Part shown: positions 23,891 through 32,875 of the stretch, piece by piece
How the letters are laid out: every line of letters starts with the position of its first letter
How positions within the stretch are numbered: position 1 is the stretch's first letter
Origin: Flavobacterium sp. Root901
Lineage (GTDB): Bacteria > Bacteroidota > Bacteroidia > Flavobacteriales > Flavobacteriaceae
Direction of reading: 5' to 3'
NCBI RefSeq assembly: GCF_001429765.1
Contig: NZ_LMJB01000010.1
Span: 63,290-127,289 of the forward strand
Length of the DNA stretch: 64,000 bases
The notes under the pieces: generated by a model
The model's input: the letters and a program-made list of their open reading frames with translations, nothing else
What the model was told of the DNA's origin: nothing
Databases searched by the model: none
Translations under genes and position numbers: made by a program

Positions 23891-24784
23891 TTATTTCTTA
23901 ATATATCTTTTGTAAAGAAACCAGCCTCCAAATGCTAATAAAATAAATGGCCATATATTAACAATAAAAACTAAGATTGCCTGCAGAATGTACCAGCCGC
24001 TTTTTAAGGCATCGATAATTTGAATTCCTAAATTGGGCTGATAGGATGCACTGTCTTTTTCGCTTTCTGTTATCTCCTGTTTGGTTGTTTCGTTTTGATA
24101 AAGCTGTAATGTAATTGTGCTAAAGTTGATTTGATCCTCCAGCGATAGATTTTCAACAGCTTTGTTATCGTTTTCTTCTTTTTGGTTTGCCAGGGTATTT
24201 TCGGCATCAATGACATCGTTAATTTTTTTGCCTTTAGAATCAATTGCCTGTTCTACTCTTTTTTGATTTACAGCCCCTCTTTTTTGTGAAAGCTGATTGG
24301 AAAGCATCTTTAGAGAAACATCATCAGCCTTTATAACTCTGGAGTCTAAAAAGTCAATTTGTTTGGCAATGGTTTTAATTACAGTATCAAGCTGTGTGTT
24401 GGGAACACGGATTACAATATTGTTTTCTACAGAATATTTGGTGGTTTCTAATGTGCTGTCCAGACTAATTTTAGTTTTAATCTGCTCGTGTATATTGCTT
24501 TGTAAATTGGTATAAGTAACAAAACCGCCAAATCTCTGCACGGTATTTTCAATTGCATAAGTAGATTTGACGACGTTTTTTACCTTAAATTTAATTTCAG
24601 CAGTTCGAATAAATTTATGTTTACTTCCTTTTGGTTCTACTGCAGCAGAGGACGAAATTGCACTGCTGTCTGCTGTTCTTTCATCGCCTGTAGTTTCACT
24701 CGAGGCATAATCTGCTTTTTTGCAGGAAAATAATAAGGTAATCACAATTAGGGCAGTCAAACTTAATTTGGCAATTGTTTTCAT
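23891..24784 (-). CDS. DUF4349 domain lipoprotein
   Basis: A 297-residue protein. A lipoprotein signal is followed by Cys about 21 (VITLLFSCKKAD). The DUF4349 region includes FIRTAEIKFKVKNVVKSTYAI (about 58-78) and VIRVPNTQLDTVIKTI (about 124-139). A coiled-coil-like helical region follows (about 155-205, rich in Lys/Glu/Gln), with a C-terminal TM helix (about 266-290) and a basic tail. The protein is therefore anchored at both ends. DUF4349 proteins are of unknown function; the layout suggests an envelope tether or sensor. Confidence 0.85.
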   Translation of the reverse strand: MKTIAKLSLTALIVITLLFSCKKADYASSETTGDERTADSSAISSSAAVEPKGSKHKFIRTAEIKFKVKNVVKSTYAIENTVQRFGGFVTYTNLQSNIHEQIKTKISLDSTLETTKYSVENNIVIRVPNTQLDTVIKTIAKQIDFLDSRVIKADDVSLKMLSNQLSQKRGAVNQKRVEQAIDSKGKKINDVIDAENTLANQKEENDNKAVENLSLEDQINFSTITLQLYQNETTKQEITESEKDSASYQPNLGIQIIDALKSGWYILQAILVFIVNIWPFILLAFGGWFLYKRYIKK

Positions 24785-24965
24785 AAAGGTTTGAATATTA
24801 ATTAATAAATTGATTTTTTTACTTTGGATAAAAAGGTTGTATTGTTAAAATTTAAGTGAATCATTACAGATTCGATATACTAAAAAGTGTGCCAATAATT
24901 TTGGGGTATTCATTTAAGGAAGGATTTTTTTGTTGTAATTTTGAAATTTAAAAAACCATTCATTT

Positions 24966-26252
24966 TTGAGAGTTTCCATTACCAAACATATTTCTAATCC
25001 GGAGCAGTTTAAACAACAGCTTTTAAACTGGGCACAGCAATTTCGGGAAGTTGTTTTTTTAGATAGTAATTCTTATCCTCAAGAATATTCAACCTTAGAT
25101 TGTTTATTAGCCGTCGATGCTTTTACTTCTTTAAAAACCGATTTTCATAATGCTTTTGAAGACCTGAAACAATATCAGCAGACTACGAGAGACTGGCTTT
25201 TTGGTTATCTTTCTTATGATTTGAAAAATAATACAGAAGATTTAAAATCCAGCAATTTTGACGGATTGGAATTTCCGGATTTATTTTTCTTTCAGCCCAA
25301 AAAAATATTTTTATTAAAGGGAAATCAGCTTGAAATTCAGTATTTACTGCTTTGCGATGATGAGGTTGAAGATGATTTCACCGCGATAGTTGAAAATCAA
25401 GGGTCAGAAGTCGAAAATGTCGCATCTTTAAAGATCGAACAGCGTATTTCAAAAGAATTATATATTGAAAAAATTAATAAAATGCTGGGGCATATCCATA
25501 AAGGTGATATGTATGAAGCAAATTTCTGTATGGAATTTTTTGCCGAAAATGCGGATATTAATCCATTAGAAAAATTTCAGAAACTCAATGAAATTTCACA
25601 GGCGCCATTTTCAGTATTTTTTAAAAATCATAAACAATTTTTGCTTTCTGCCTCACCGGAACGTTATTTAAAAAAAGTGGGAGAGAAGATTATTTCACAG
25701 CCTATAAAAGGAACTTCCAAACGTTTTTTAGATCCTGTTGAAGATCAGAAATCAAAAGAATATTTAGAATCTGATGCAAAAGAACGTGCAGAAAATATCA
25801 TGATTACAGATTTGGTTCGAAACGATTTATCGCACACGGCGCAGAAAGGTTCGGTTGAAGTGGTGGAGCTTTGTAAGATTTATTCTTTTCTGCAGGTTCA
25901 TCAAATGATTTCGACAATCATCTCGAAATTAGATGCTCAGTATTCTCCGGTTGATGTTTTAAAAACAACTTTTCCAATGGGAAGTATGACCGGCGCGCCA
26001 AAAATTTCAGTGATGAAAATCATAGAACATCTGGAAGAAACCAAACGCGGACTTTACAGCGGTGCTATCGGATATTTTACTCCCAGCGGCGATTTTGATT
26101 TTAATGTTGTAATCAGAAGTATTTTATACAATCAGGAAAAAAAATATGTTTCATTTTCAGTAGGAAGTGCCATAACATCGTTATCAATTCCGGAAAAAGA
26201 ATACGAAGAATGTCTGCTGAAAGCTAAGGCTATGCACGAAGTTTTACAGTAA
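24966..26252 (+). CDS. pabB: Aminodeoxychorismate synthase component I / anthranilate synthase component I family
   Basis: A 428-residue chorismate-utilising enzyme. The start is a TTG at 24966; no in-frame ATG occurs upstream near it, and the first residues RVSITKH match the usual N-terminus. Motifs of the C-terminal chorismate-binding domain are all present: GDMYEANFCMEF (about 179-190), LSASPERYLKK, PIKGTSKR (about 240-247), ENIMITDLVRNDL, MGSMTGAPKISVM (about 339-351) and RGLYSGAIGYF. Length and motifs fit PabB (4-amino-4-deoxychorismate for folate) better than TrpE. No glutaminase subunit gene adjoins it. Confidence 0.88.
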   Translation: MRVSITKHISNPEQFKQQLLNWAQQFREVVFLDSNSYPQEYSTLDCLLAVDAFTSLKTDFHNAFEDLKQYQQTTRDWLFGYLSYDLKNNTEDLKSSNFDGLEFPDLFFFQPKKIFLLKGNQLEIQYLLLCDDEVEDDFTAIVENQGSEVENVASLKIEQRISKELYIEKINKMLGHIHKGDMYEANFCMEFFAENADINPLEKFQKLNEISQAPFSVFFKNHKQFLLSASPERYLKKVGEKIISQPIKGTSKRFLDPVEDQKSKEYLESDAKERAENIMITDLVRNDLSHTAQKGSVEVVELCKIYSFLQVHQMISTIISKLDAQYSPVDVLKTTFPMGSMTGAPKISVMKIIEHLEETKRGLYSGAIGYFTPSGDFDFNVVIRSILYNQEKKYVSFSVGSAITSLSIPEKEYEECLLKAKAMHEVLQ

Positions 26253-26557
26253 AATTTTTGCCGCGAATTACACGAATTGCACTAATTTTTCTATCCTATT
26301 TTTTTGCCACAGATTAAAAAGATTTACACAGATTTTTTAATCATTTTAATCCTGTAATCTGTGGCGAAAAATTAGTGCAATTCGTGTAATTCGCGACTAA
26401 AAAATGTTCGCCGCGAATCGCACGAATTTTCCAGTATTAAGCATAAAAAATTAGTGCAATTCGTGTAATTCGCGGCAAAAAATGTTCAAAGCAAAAAAAC
26501 AGCACGCTTAACATTTCATTTGAAAATAGATAAAATTTAATTCTTTACATTTATAAA
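26253..26557. repeat. Nested palindromic repeats (families B and A) between pabB and tilS
   Basis: A family B palindrome with perfect 29-bp arms (26262-26290 and 26367-26395) encloses in its loop a complete family A palindrome (gccacagatt at 26306-26315 with aatctgtggc at 26356-26365). A second B palindrome follows (26410-26476, arms gccgcgaat...cacgaatt). No gene is present in the 305-base gap. The last ~75 bases carry the tilS leader. Confidence 0.9.
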
Positions 26558-27868
26558 ATGCTTTTAAATTTTAAAAATCACATTTCGTCCAGATTTTCTT
26601 TTTTAGAAAATAAAAAATTATTTCTTGCCGTGAGCGGAGGTTTAGACAGTATGGTTTTACTCCATTTGTTAAATCAATTGCCGTATGAAATTGCTGTTTT
26701 ACACTGTAATTTTCAGCTCCGCGGACTAGAAAGTTTTGACGATCAGCAATTTATTCAGGACTACTGTGATCAAAATAATATTCCGGTTTTTATAACCCAG
26801 TTTGATACCGAGGCTTTTGCCAAAGATTATAAACTTTCTACACAGGTTGCTGCAAGAGAGCTTCGTTATAGTTGGTTTTATGAACTTTTAGAAGAAAAAA
26901 ACTTCGATTATATTCTAACGGCACATCATGCTGATGATAATCTGGAGACTTTTATCATAAATCTGACCCGTGGAACAGGATTGGAAGGTTTAACCGGAAT
27001 TCCGGAACAAAACGATAAAATCATCCGCCCGCTTTTACCTTTTTCAAGAGAAGAAATTTTAAAATATGCTCAGGAAAATAATATCGAATGGCGGGAAGAC
27101 AGCAGCAATGCATCAAATAAATATCTTCGAAATAAGATTCGCCATGATTTAGTTCCAATTTTAAAAGAAATCAATCCGAATTTTTTAAACGCTTTTCAGA
27201 AAACACAATCTTATCTGCAGGAATCTAAGGAAATGGTTGAAGATGCTTCGATTATGATTTATCAGCAGGTGGCAAAAGAAGCGGGTGAAGATATTCATTT
27301 CGATTTAAATCAATTAAAAAAACTTCCTAATTACAAATCGTATTTGTATCAATGGCTAAATGAATTTGGCTTTTCTGCATGGAATGATATTTACGATTTA
27401 GTAGAAGGTCAATCCGGAAAACAAGTACTGGCGGAAGAATTCAGATTGTTGAAGAACAGAGAAACACTGATTTTAACCCCAGTTCCGGAAATGTCAGAAA
27501 ATGAAGAATTTCAAATTAATGAAAATGATACAGAAGTTAATTTTCCCTTAAATTTGAAGCTTTGTCAAGTAGCTGACATTACAATAGATTCAAATAAAGC
27601 TATCTTTGTTGACGCCAAAAAAATCCATTTTCCTCTGATTTTGCGTAAATGGAATGAGGGAGATGTTTTTCAGCCTTTTGGAATGAATGGAAAATCTAAA
27701 AAAGTAAGCAAACTTTTTAAAGATGAAAAACTATCCTTAATAGAAAAGGAAAAAACATGGATTTTAACTTCTGATAATCAAATAGTCTGGGTTGTCGGAA
27801 TCAGGCAGGATGAACGTTTTAAAATAGAAAATACCACAAATAAAATACTTAAAATAGAATTACAATAA
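26558..27868 (+). CDS. tilS: tRNA(Ile)-lysidine synthetase
   Basis: A 436-residue protein. The PP-loop ATP-binding motif SGGLDSMVLLHLL is at about residues 26-38. Other TilS motifs are HCNFQLRGLESFDDQ (about 49-63), LTAHHADDNLETFIINLTRGTGLEGL (about 126-151) and REDSSNASNKYLRNKIRH. The C-terminal TilS domain contains LRKWNEGDVFQPFGMNGKSKKVSKLF (about 366-391). The enzyme converts the wobble cytidine of tRNA-Ile(CAU) to lysidine and is essential in most bacteria. Its stop overlaps the next gene's start by one base (TAATG), so dsbD expression is coupled to it. Confidence 0.97.
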   Translation: MLLNFKNHISSRFSFLENKKLFLAVSGGLDSMVLLHLLNQLPYEIAVLHCNFQLRGLESFDDQQFIQDYCDQNNIPVFITQFDTEAFAKDYKLSTQVAARELRYSWFYELLEEKNFDYILTAHHADDNLETFIINLTRGTGLEGLTGIPEQNDKIIRPLLPFSREEILKYAQENNIEWREDSSNASNKYLRNKIRHDLVPILKEINPNFLNAFQKTQSYLQESKEMVEDASIMIYQQVAKEAGEDIHFDLNQLKKLPNYKSYLYQWLNEFGFSAWNDIYDLVEGQSGKQVLAEEFRLLKNRETLILTPVPEMSENEEFQINENDTEVNFPLNLKLCQVADITIDSNKAIFVDAKKIHFPLILRKWNEGDVFQPFGMNGKSKKVSKLFKDEKLSLIEKEKTWILTSDNQIVWVVGIRQDERFKIENTTNKILKIELQ

Positions 27869-29958
27869 TGAACTTTAATCAAAACCATCAAGCGATACTT
27901 TCAAAAAATATCTGGAATAAAATCACCGTTTTTTTGCTGTTTTTCTTTTTTGCTTTAGCAAATACAAACGCGCAAATTTTAGAGCCTGTAAAATGGTCTT
28001 CAAAAATAGAAAAGAAAGGAAACAATGCTCTTTTAATTTTTGACGGAACGATTGAAAAAGACTGGCATATGTATTCGCAGTTCACACCAGACGGCGGGCC
28101 GCTTGCGCTCGAAATTTCATTTAAAAATCAAAAAGGAAACTACGAATTAGTCGGAAAAGCAAAGGAAGGCAAAACCAGAACTGCTTTTAATGATGTATTT
28201 GGCGTTAATGAAACTTTTTTTGAAGGAAAAGCACACATCGAACAGGAAATAAAAATCATCAATCCTAATTTAAAAACAGTTGATGTAGAATTTGATTTTC
28301 AGGTTTGTAAAGAAGTTTGCATCAACTCAAATAAGAAATTTTCTATTGCTGTTCCTTCTACTTTTAAAATGGAAGATGTTCCGGTTATCTCAGAAGCAAA
28401 AGTTGATGAAACGAAACGAGTTGGCTTAGCGGTTGATACTGTTAAAAAAGAAGGAGAAACGGCTGTAGATAAAACTTCAAAAGTAGAAAACGCAGCAGCA
28501 GCGAAAGAAGAAATTCCGGCTCCGGCACCAACCAGAAGTTTATGGTCAATATTTTTTATTGCATTTTTATCAGGATTTGCGGCTTTATTAACGCCGTGTG
28601 TTTTTCCAATGATTCCAATGACGGTAAGTTTCTTTACAAAACAAAGTAAAAGCAGGGCAAAAGGAATTAGAAATGCAATTATTTACGGACTTTCTATTAT
28701 TGCAATTTATGTAATTTTAGGCCTTATCGTAACTAAAATATTTGGTGCAGATGCCTTAAATGCATTGTCTACGGATGTATGGTTTAATCTGATTTTCTTT
28801 GTAATCTTAATCATTTTTGCAACATCATTTTTGGGTGCTTTTGAAATTATGCTTCCAAATTCATGGGCAAATAAAGCAGACCAGCAGGCAGATAAAGGCG
28901 GAATAATCGGAATTTTGTTTATGGCTTTGGCGCTGGCAATTGTGTCATTTTCGTGTACGGGACCAATTGTAGGAACGCTTTTAGTTGAAGCAGCTTCAAA
29001 CGGTGGAATTGCTCCGGTTGTTGGAATGCTTGGATTTTCATCTGCATTAGCTTTACCATTTATGTTGTTTGCGATGTTTCCGGGCTGGTTAAATTCACTG
29101 CCAAAATCTGGTGGATGGTTAAATACAGTCAAAGTTGTTTTGGGATTTTTAGAATTGGCACTAGCATTTAAATTTTTATCCAATGCCGATCTTGTTTTGC
29201 AATTACATTTCTTGGAAAGAGAAGTTTTCATCGCGATTTGGATTGCTATTTTTGGAGCTTTGACATTATATTTATTCGGCAAAATTACACTGCCTCACGA
29301 TAGTCCGTTAGATCGTATTTCTGTTGGAAGGTTGTATTTAGGACTTTTAACGCTTGTATTTACGATGTATTTAATTCCCGGACTTTGGGGAGCACCTTTA
29401 AAATTAATCAGTGCATTCCCTCCGCCTCCGCAATATAGCGAAAGTCCGTTTGGAGTAGGAGGTTCTGAGAATTCAGGTTTAAGTTCAGATATAAAAGGAC
29501 TTCCGGAAGGAGCAGAATTAGGTCCGCACGGCATTATGGTTTTCCATGATTATGAAGATGGATTAGCTTATGCAAAATCAATTAACAAACCAATTATGCT
29601 TGATTTTACGGGGTATGCATGCGTAAACTGTAGAAAAATGGAAAACAATGTCTGGTCTGAACCAACAATTTTACCAATCCTGAAAAACGATGTTGTCCTT
29701 ATTTCTCTTTATGTTGATGATAAACGCGAATTGCCAAAAGAAGAACAATTTGTAACAACTTCAGGAGATAAAATAATTACAGCGGGCGATAAATGGACAG
29801 ATTTTATGATTTCAAAATATAAAACTAATACACAGCCTTTATATGTAATTACAGATTTGCAAGGAAATAATTTAAATGCCTCTAAACCAACCATTAGCTA
29901 CGTAAGTGCTGAAGAATATTTAAAATGGCTGAAAGAAGGTATTTCTAATTTTAAATAA
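27868..29958 (+). CDS. dsbD: Thiol:disulfide interchange protein DsbD
   Basis: A 696-residue three-part protein. A signal peptide ends near residue 36 (ALANTNAQI). The N-terminal DsbD-alpha-like domain has the Cys pair in FQVCKEVC (about 147-154). Eight TM helices form the central domain, whose redox Cys lie in LLTPCVFPMIPMT (about 240-252) and VSFSCTGPIVGT (about 356-367). The C-terminal thioredoxin-like domain has GYACVNCRKMENN with a CxxC at about 590-593. DsbD carries electrons from cytoplasmic thioredoxin to periplasmic disulfides. All three redox pairs are present, so it looks functional. Confidence 0.95.
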   Translation: MNFNQNHQAILSKNIWNKITVFLLFFFFALANTNAQILEPVKWSSKIEKKGNNALLIFDGTIEKDWHMYSQFTPDGGPLALEISFKNQKGNYELVGKAKEGKTRTAFNDVFGVNETFFEGKAHIEQEIKIINPNLKTVDVEFDFQVCKEVCINSNKKFSIAVPSTFKMEDVPVISEAKVDETKRVGLAVDTVKKEGETAVDKTSKVENAAAAKEEIPAPAPTRSLWSIFFIAFLSGFAALLTPCVFPMIPMTVSFFTKQSKSRAKGIRNAIIYGLSIIAIYVILGLIVTKIFGADALNALSTDVWFNLIFFVILIIFATSFLGAFEIMLPNSWANKADQQADKGGIIGILFMALALAIVSFSCTGPIVGTLLVEAASNGGIAPVVGMLGFSSALALPFMLFAMFPGWLNSLPKSGGWLNTVKVVLGFLELALAFKFLSNADLVLQLHFLEREVFIAIWIAIFGALTLYLFGKITLPHDSPLDRISVGRLYLGLLTLVFTMYLIPGLWGAPLKLISAFPPPPQYSESPFGVGGSENSGLSSDIKGLPEGAELGPHGIMVFHDYEDGLAYAKSINKPIMLDFTGYACVNCRKMENNVWSEPTILPILKNDVVLISLYVDDKRELPKEEQFVTTSGDKIITAGDKWTDFMISKYKTNTQPLYVITDLQGNNLNASKPTISYVSAEEYLKWLKEGISNFK

Positions 29959-30011
29959 GTTTTTTTAATTTTAAATTATAAGTTTGAGTTATGAATTAAC
30001 TAAACTTATTT

Positions 30012-30095
30012 CCCCACAACTCACATAGATTCATACAGATTTAAAGTTGAGGAAAAAAAATAAATCTTCTCAATCGGCCAAATCTGCGAGAGGAA
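30012..30095. repeat. Repeat fragments (families A and C) downstream of dsbD
   Basis: A degraded A-like piece with catagattcatacagattt (30024-30043) is followed by a C-type half (caatcggccaaatctgcgag, 30069-30088, then agg). Both are solitary halves without a good partner arm, suggesting erosion. Confidence 0.5.
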
Positions 30096-30127
30096 AAATC
30101 TAAATTCTAAATCAACAATCTAAAATA

Positions 30128-30164
30128 AAAAAGCACTCTAAATAAACTTAGAGTGCTTTTTTTA
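30128..30164. terminator. Bidirectional terminator between dsbD and amtB
   Basis: The stem aaaagcactctaa pairs with ttagagtgctttt (ending at 30160), with A and T runs on the two sides, so it can stop transcription of both convergent genes. Confidence 0.85.
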
Positions 30165-30188
30165 TCAGCAACGAGTAATATTAATTTC

Positions 30189-31505
30189 TTATAAGAATTC
30201 TCCGTGTTGAGAGATATCTAAACCTAATTCTTCTTTTTCTTCAGTAACTCTTAGAGGAGTAATTTTATTTACAATAAAGAATAAAATATAAGAGCCAACA
30301 AAAGCGAAGATTGATACAACAACCAAAGCAGTCAATTGGTTAATAAATAATGTTGGAGTTCCAAAAATTAAACCTTGGTTATCACCAACAGCAGGGTTGA
30401 TCGCTTTTGAAGCAAAAACTCCAGTTAAAAGCATACCTACCATACCACCAACACCGTGACACGCAAATACGTCAAGAGCATCGTCAATTTTTCCTTTAGG
30501 GAATTTGCTCACTACAAGGTTACTTACAATTGCAGCAAACAGACCAATGAAAATTGCATGAGAAATACTTACGAAACCAGCTGCAGGAGTAATAGCAACA
30601 AGACCTACAACAGCTCCGATACAAGCACCAAGTGCAGATAATTTATGACCTAAAATTTTATCAAGGAAAACCCATGCCATAGCAGCAGCGGCAGCAGCAA
30701 CAGTAGTAGTTCCTAAAGCCTGTACAGCTAAACCGTTAGATCCTAATGCAGAACCTGCGTTAAAACCAAACCATCCAAACCATAATAAACCTGTTCCTAA
30801 TAATACATAAGTAATTCTGGCAGGATTAACTTTTTGAACTTTTCTTTTTCCTAAGAAGATTGCTCCGGCCAATGCAGCCCATCCGGCGCTCATGTGAACT
30901 ACAGTTCCACCAGCGAAGTCAAGAACTCCCATTTTAAAGAAAACTCCATCAGGATGCCACGTCATGTGAGCCAAAGGACAATATATAACAATGATAAATA
31001 AAACCATGAATAACAAATAAGCCCAGAAACGTACGCGTTCTGCAAAAGCACCTGTAATTAATGCAGGCGTTATGATGGCGAATTTTGCCTGAAATAATGC
31101 GAATAACATAAATGGAATCGTAGGGGCTAAGCTCCACGCTGTGCTTGTTCCAACACCTTCAAAGAATAAATTAGTTGACGGATTTCCGATGATTCCTCCA
31201 ATAGTAGGACCAAAAGCTAATCCGAAAGCAACAACAACCCATAAAATTGTAACAATTACCATTGCCATAAAACTTTGAAGCATAGTACTGATAACGTTTT
31301 TCTTACCTACCATTCCTCCGTAGAAAAATCCTAATCCTGGTGTCATTAACAATACAAAAGCAGTTGCAACGATCATCCACGCTGTATCTCCTGTATCAAA
31401 CTTTACAGCTTCTGCCGGAATTGGGTTATCGGCGATGATGAAATTCGATATAAAGGTTAGTACCAAAATAGTGATAAGAATCACACTTAAAATAATTTTT
31501 CGCAT
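30189..31505 (-). CDS. amtB: Ammonium transporter (Amt family)
   Basis: A 438-residue protein with 11 TM segments after a cleavable N-terminal signal-like segment (about 1-25). Amt hallmarks are LLMTPGLGFFYGGMV (about 52-66), the pore His in VVHMSAGWAALAGAIFLG, GWFGFNAGSAL (about 242-252) and ACHGVGGMVGMLLTGVFA (about 348-365), which supplies the second pore His. The protein conducts ammonium across the inner membrane. A PII signal protein (GlnK) gene often follows amtB but is absent here: the next gene downstream is the convergent dsbD. The upstream region contains strong inverted repeats (see 31551-31613). Confidence 0.95.
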   Translation of the reverse strand: MRKIILSVILITILVLTFISNFIIADNPIPAEAVKFDTGDTAWMIVATAFVLLMTPGLGFFYGGMVGKKNVISTMLQSFMAMVIVTILWVVVAFGLAFGPTIGGIIGNPSTNLFFEGVGTSTAWSLAPTIPFMLFALFQAKFAIITPALITGAFAERVRFWAYLLFMVLFIIVIYCPLAHMTWHPDGVFFKMGVLDFAGGTVVHMSAGWAALAGAIFLGKRKVQKVNPARITYVLLGTGLLWFGWFGFNAGSALGSNGLAVQALGTTTVAAAAAAMAWVFLDKILGHKLSALGACIGAVVGLVAITPAAGFVSISHAIFIGLFAAIVSNLVVSKFPKGKIDDALDVFACHGVGGMVGMLLTGVFASKAINPAVGDNQGLIFGTPTLFINQLTALVVVSIFAFVGSYILFFIVNKITPLRVTEEKEELGLDISQHGEFL

Positions 31506-31822
31506 AGTTATTTAGTTTTAAAATTTTTGATAAAAGTATAAAATGATTTAATACCCCATAAAAAAATAGGGTTCAATGTTTAATTTTTGTTAAATTTAAA
31601 ATTTAACCCCTATCATTTTGAATGAATTTCTTAAAACAAACTTAAAATTTACAATTTGACAACATTTTTTTTGCTGTTACAATAAGTTTTGATAATTTTT
31701 GGGGTAATTGGTTGCTGTTTTTTGTAAGATATTAGATATTTGTTGTTTAAAAACGTCGAATATTTTTCAATGAGATTATATTTTTAATCTTTTTAACAAT
31801 TTTGATGATTATAATATAAGCG
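31506..31822. other. Divergent promoter region between amtB and a Gfo/Idh gene
   Basis: A 317-base, very AT-rich gap without ORFs. It contains two inverted-repeat structures near 31551-31613. No dispersed repeats of families A-J were found here. Confidence 0.6.
31551..31613 (-). promoter_or_regulatory. Inverted repeats upstream of amtB
   Basis: The sequence gttaaattt a aaatttaac (31589-31607) is a perfect 9-bp inverted repeat with a one-base centre. Next to it, accccat (31553-31559) faces atagggt (31566-31572) in a second small inverted repeat, and acccctat recurs at 31606-31613. The position in the amtB leader or promoter suggests a regulator site, plausibly for nitrogen control; the regulator is not known. 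Confidence 0.35.
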
Positions 31823-32797
31823 ATGAAAAATAAAAGAATTAAATGGGGAATTGTTGGCCTCGGAAATATTGCCGCACAATTTGCTGCAGACTTATTATTG
31901 GTAGAGAATGCCAAATTATCTGCGGTTGCTTCCAGAGATATTTCTAAAGGAAAAGAATTTGCAGCAAAGTTCAATGCATTGAAAACATACGATTCGTATG
32001 ATTTACTTTTTGAAGATCCCGAAGTTGAAATTGTTTACATCGCAACACCTCACAATTCGCATGCAGAATTATCTATAAAAGCACTTGAACTAGGTAAACA
32101 TGTGCTGTGCGAAAAACCAATGTCTTTATCTTATAAAGATGCTGAACGCATGATTGCAGCTTCTAAAAAACACAATAAGTTTTTTATGGAGGCATTCTGG
32201 ACAAGATTTATTCCATCGGTTCAGGATGTTTTGCAGCAAATAAATAAAGGAGCAATTGGAAATGTTAACTATATAAAAGCTGATTTTGCCTTTCACGGAA
32301 GTGAAATTGAAAATAAAAGGCTTTTTGATCCGGAACTCGGAGGCGGAGCTTTATTTGATATTGGCGTTTATCCATTATTTCTCTCTTATATAATATTAGG
32401 AAAACCAAAAGACATAATTGCAAAAGCAGTTTATCATAAAAACGGGATTGATCTGCAGACTTCCATGATTTTGCATTATGAAAAAGCACAAGCCGTTTTG
32501 CATTCTTCTATAGTATCAGAATCTGATATGAAAGCAGTTATTGCCGGAAATGAAGGACGAATAGAATTAAATGCGCCGTGGTTTGTTGCCGGTGGCTATT
32601 CTTTATTTAAGAATGAAGAAAAAGAAGCTGTTTTTACTTTGCCGCCTTTAGGAAAAGGATATTCCCATGAAATTATCGAGTGCCAAAATTGTATTCAAAA
32701 TAATGAAATTGAAAGCAGTTTTTGGTCGCACCAAAATAGTCTGGATTTGAGTAAGATAGTGGAGGAGATCAAAACGCAAATCGGTCTTCCGTTTTAA
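31823..32797 (+). CDS. Gfo/Idh/MocA family oxidoreductase (dihydrodiol dehydrogenase-like)
   Basis: A 324-residue cytoplasmic protein. The Rossmann motif is KWGIVGLGNIAAQFA (about residues 6-20), followed by VYIATPHNSHAELS (about 72-85) and the EKP in HVLCEKPMSLSYKDA (about 93-107). The C-terminal domain has DPELGGGALFDIGVYPL (about 170-186), typical of the dimeric dihydrodiol dehydrogenase / xylose dehydrogenase subgroup. It lacks the Tat signal carried by the other Gfo/Idh protein in the window. Substrate unknown. Confidence 0.87.
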   Translation: MKNKRIKWGIVGLGNIAAQFAADLLLVENAKLSAVASRDISKGKEFAAKFNALKTYDSYDLLFEDPEVEIVYIATPHNSHAELSIKALELGKHVLCEKPMSLSYKDAERMIAASKKHNKFFMEAFWTRFIPSVQDVLQQINKGAIGNVNYIKADFAFHGSEIENKRLFDPELGGGALFDIGVYPLFLSYIILGKPKDIIAKAVYHKNGIDLQTSMILHYEKAQAVLHSSIVSESDMKAVIAGNEGRIELNAPWFVAGGYSLFKNEEKEAVFTLPPLGKGYSHEIIECQNCIQNNEIESSFWSHQNSLDLSKIVEEIKTQIGLPF

Positions 32798-32875
32798 GAT
32801 TCTTTATTTGTAATAAAAAACTTATAATTTGATATTTTTTCATTAGTTTTAAAACCAATTAATGAAAGGAATATT

